Assembly (NCBI RefSeq): GCF_000718135.1
Contig: NZ_JOEM01000011.1
Location: 62,001 to 126,000 of the forward strand
Origin: Streptomyces cyaneofuscatus
Lineage (GTDB): Bacteria; Actinomycetota; Actinomycetes; Streptomycetales; Streptomycetaceae
Direction: 5' to 3'
DNA length: 64,000 nt
The translations under genes and the position numbers were made by a program. Below, in pieces: positions 62,464 through 64,000 of this stretch (position 1 is its first letter; each line of letters opens with the position of its first letter). The notes under the pieces were generated by a model. The model was not told the origin of the DNA. It was given only the letters and a program-made list of their open reading frames with translations, and searched no databases.

Positions 62464-62789
62464 CCCAGCTGCCCCTTCCCGGTCTCCCGGCTGGTCCGCC
62501 TGTTCCGCCGTACGGTACGTGTTCACAGGCCGGACGTGGCAACTCTGGCACATCTTCCGATGGGACCGGCGCGAGGGTCCGCGAAGGGTGGATCCGTCCC
62601 TGACCTGGGGGATGATCCGGTTTCGCACCTCTTCGGAGTGGAGGGTGAATTGCCACTCTTCAGCGATGCTTGTACGACTTATTCCCTTCGTTCCGGAGGC
62701 TGTTCGCCCGGGCCGTTCGTTCCGGGGGCGTTCGTCCGGAGGCCGTTCGGTCCGCGCCGGAGATGCTCCGGCGCGGACCGTCCCGGGGC
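62464..62789. other. Intergenic region with hydroxylase promoter
   Basis: 326 bp between the FAD-subunit start and the GH20 stop, both on the minus strand. It holds the hydroxylase promoter (probably about 62500-62560), a run of CGTTCG-containing repeats at about 62713-62750, and the GH20 terminator at 62748-62780. No coding frame is convincing. Confidence 0.55.
62748..62780 (-). terminator. Terminator after the GH20 gene
   Basis: Fifteen perfectly paired bases (CGGTCCGCGCCGGAG and complement) around an ATG loop, 9 bp past the GH20 stop. Confidence 0.8.
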
Positions 62790-64000
62790 TCACACCGCCG
62801 GCGGCGCTCCCTCGATCGGGCGACCGAGGATGCCGGGCCGCCGCTGCCACGGCAGCGGGCCGCCCGGCCGGCGGTAGTCGACGCCGAGGGCGTCGAGCCG
62901 GGCGTAGTGGTCGGTCATGCGCGCGTCGAATCCTGCGAAGTCCCGGTCGGCCGGGGCCGGCAGGGAGCTCCAGGCGACCTCGGCGAAGGCGGCGAGGCGC
63001 GGGAAGACCTGGTAGTCGACGCGCGACCTGTTCTGCATGACCTCGGTCCACACATTGGCCTGGGTGCCGAGGATGTGCCGTACGGCCTCCTCGCTCAGCC
63101 CCGGCGGAACGGGTTCGAAGCGGTAGACGTCCTCCAGGGTGCGGACGTACCCGATGGGCATCGGCTCGTCGGGGCCGCCGTCCTGACGGTGGTCCAGATA
63201 CACCTGCTGCTCCGGGCACATCACCACGTCGTGCCCGGCCTCGGCGGCCGCGATGCCGCCCGCGTACCCACGCCAGGAGGAGACCGCGGCGCCCTCGGCG
63301 AGGCCGCCTTCGAGGATCTCGTCCCAGCCGATGAGACGGCGGCCGCGGGCGGTGAGCCAGCTGTCGAAGTGGCGGATGAACCAGGACTGGAGCTCGTCCT
63401 CGTCCTTGAGGCCGAGTTCGGCGATCCGGGCCTGGGCGGTCGGGGACTCCTTCCACTGGTCCTTGAGGCACTCGTCGCCGCCGACATGGATGAACGGGGA
63501 GGTGGCGGCGGGGAAGAGGTCGAGCAGTTCCTCGAATACGCCCTCGAAGAAGCGGAGGGTGTTGTCAGTGGGGGCGAGTACGTTCGGGTTGATGCCCCAG
63601 GTGTCCCAGACGGAGAGGGTGGTGGTGTCGATGACGTCGGTGTTGCCCAGCTCGGGGTACGCGCTGATGGCGGCCTGCGAGTGGCCCGGGATGTCGATCT
63701 CGGGGACGACGCGGATATGCCGCTCGGCGGCGTAGGCGACGATCTCGCGGATGTCGTCCTGGGTGTAGTAGCCGCCGTGCGGCGTCTCGTCCCACAGCTC
63801 GGAGGCCCGGTGGCCGTACTTGGTACGGGAGCGCCAGGCGCCGGCCTCGGTGAGGCGCGGGTAGCGCTTGATCTCGACGCGCCATCCCTGGTCGTCGGTG
63901 AGGTGGAAGTGGAAGACGTTCAGCTTGTGCGCGGCGAGGAGGTCGAGGTAGCGCAGGACGTCGTCCTTGGGCAGGAAGTGCCGGGAGACGTCGAGCATCA
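62790..64000 (-). CDS. GH20 beta-N-acetylhexosaminidase, partial
   Basis: The visible 403 codons are the catalytic barrel; the N-terminal part lies beyond the window. LDVSRHFLPKDDVLRYLDLLA begins the domain, KLNVFHFHLTDDQGWR follows, and FIHVGGDECLKD carries the catalytic Asp-Glu pair of substrate-assisted GH20 enzymes. HILGTQANVWTEVM is near the C-terminal side. It removes terminal GlcNAc from chitin oligomers or other glycans. Its GlcNAc product would feed the PTS at 12.8-16 kb. Confidence 0.93.
   Translation of the reverse strand, partial: MLDVSRHFLPKDDVLRYLDLLAAHKLNVFHFHLTDDQGWRVEIKRYPRLTEAGAWRSRTKYGHRASELWDETPHGGYYTQDDIREIVAYAAERHIRVVPEIDIPGHSQAAISAYPELGNTDVIDTTTLSVWDTWGINPNVLAPTDNTLRFFEGVFEELLDLFPAATSPFIHVGGDECLKDQWKESPTAQARIAELGLKDEDELQSWFIRHFDSWLTARGRRLIGWDEILEGGLAEGAAVSSWRGYAGGIAAAEAGHDVVMCPEQQVYLDHRQDGGPDEPMPIGYVRTLEDVYRFEPVPPGLSEEAVRHILGTQANVWTEVMQNRSRVDYQVFPRLAAFAEVAWSSLPAPADRDFAGFDARMTDHYARLDALGVDYRRPGGPLPWQRRPGILGRPIEGAPPAV

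Overview
The window is high-GC actinobacterial DNA and looks like a Streptomyces chromosome core. The evidence is strong third-position GC bias, frequent GTG starts with GGAGG-type ribosome binding sites, an SsgA-like sporulation protein, GlcNAc PTS genes carrying DasR operators, and Streptomyces-type gene order. There is no biosynthetic gene cluster, prophage, insertion sequence or CRISPR array. Much of the region from the GlcNAc PTS to the nicotinate genes follows an ancient actinobacterial block also known from mycobacteria (rdgB, rph, MBL-fold phosphodiesterase, cysM, cysO, mec, DUF2017, clpS, pncB). Here that block is interrupted by PTS and vitamin B12 genes.

Layout: 0.1-2.9 kb, an ABC-2 exporter (two permeases, one ATPase). 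3.1-5.5 kb, a class A penicillin-binding protein. 5.5-9.1 kb, a Gdx/SugE exporter behind a guanidine-III riboswitch, a GroES-like protein, DUF3618, Bcp peroxiredoxin and a ProP-like transporter. 9.2-10.7 kb, two tandem HNH endonuclease paralogues and an aberrant tRNA-like gene. 10.7-12.6 kb, rdgB, a lipoprotein and rph. 12.8-16 kb, nagF, nagE1 and nagE2 with three dre sites. 16.1-22.9 kb, an MBL phosphodiesterase, a membrane-anchored MazF-like protein, cysM-cysO behind a Cys-containing leader peptide, btuFCD behind a cobalamin riboswitch, and mec. 23-28 kb, an amino acid permease, DUF2017, clpS, pncB and pncA. 28-36.3 kb, an M6 protease, two RDD proteins, an Ssg protein and a GlcD-type oxidase. 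36.4-40 kb, a TPR protein, hpd and its Lrp-type regulator. 40-43.8 kb, a four-gene betaine/choline-type ABC importer. 43.8-52.1 kb, an ArsR-MFS pair, a Lon-domain protease, IclR, a helicase, a Fic/Doc module and a second MFS. 52.2-57.4 kb, tRNA-Cys and an unrecognised secretion-like gene cluster. 57.5-62.5 kb, a three-subunit molybdenum hydroxylase. The window ends inside a GH20 hexosaminidase.

The genes connect in several ways. The hexosaminidase could release GlcNAc that NagE/NagF import under DasR control. CysO, CysM and Mec form a protein-thiocarboxylate cysteine pathway. pncA and pncB recycle nicotinamide to NAD. Hpd and its neighbour regulator handle tyrosine catabolism. Regulatory RNA is well represented, with two riboswitches, a cysteine leader peptide and an RBS-sequestering hairpin. 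Short tandem duplications sit exactly at gene ends or starts in several places (1.2, 34.9, 43.8 and 56.6 kb).
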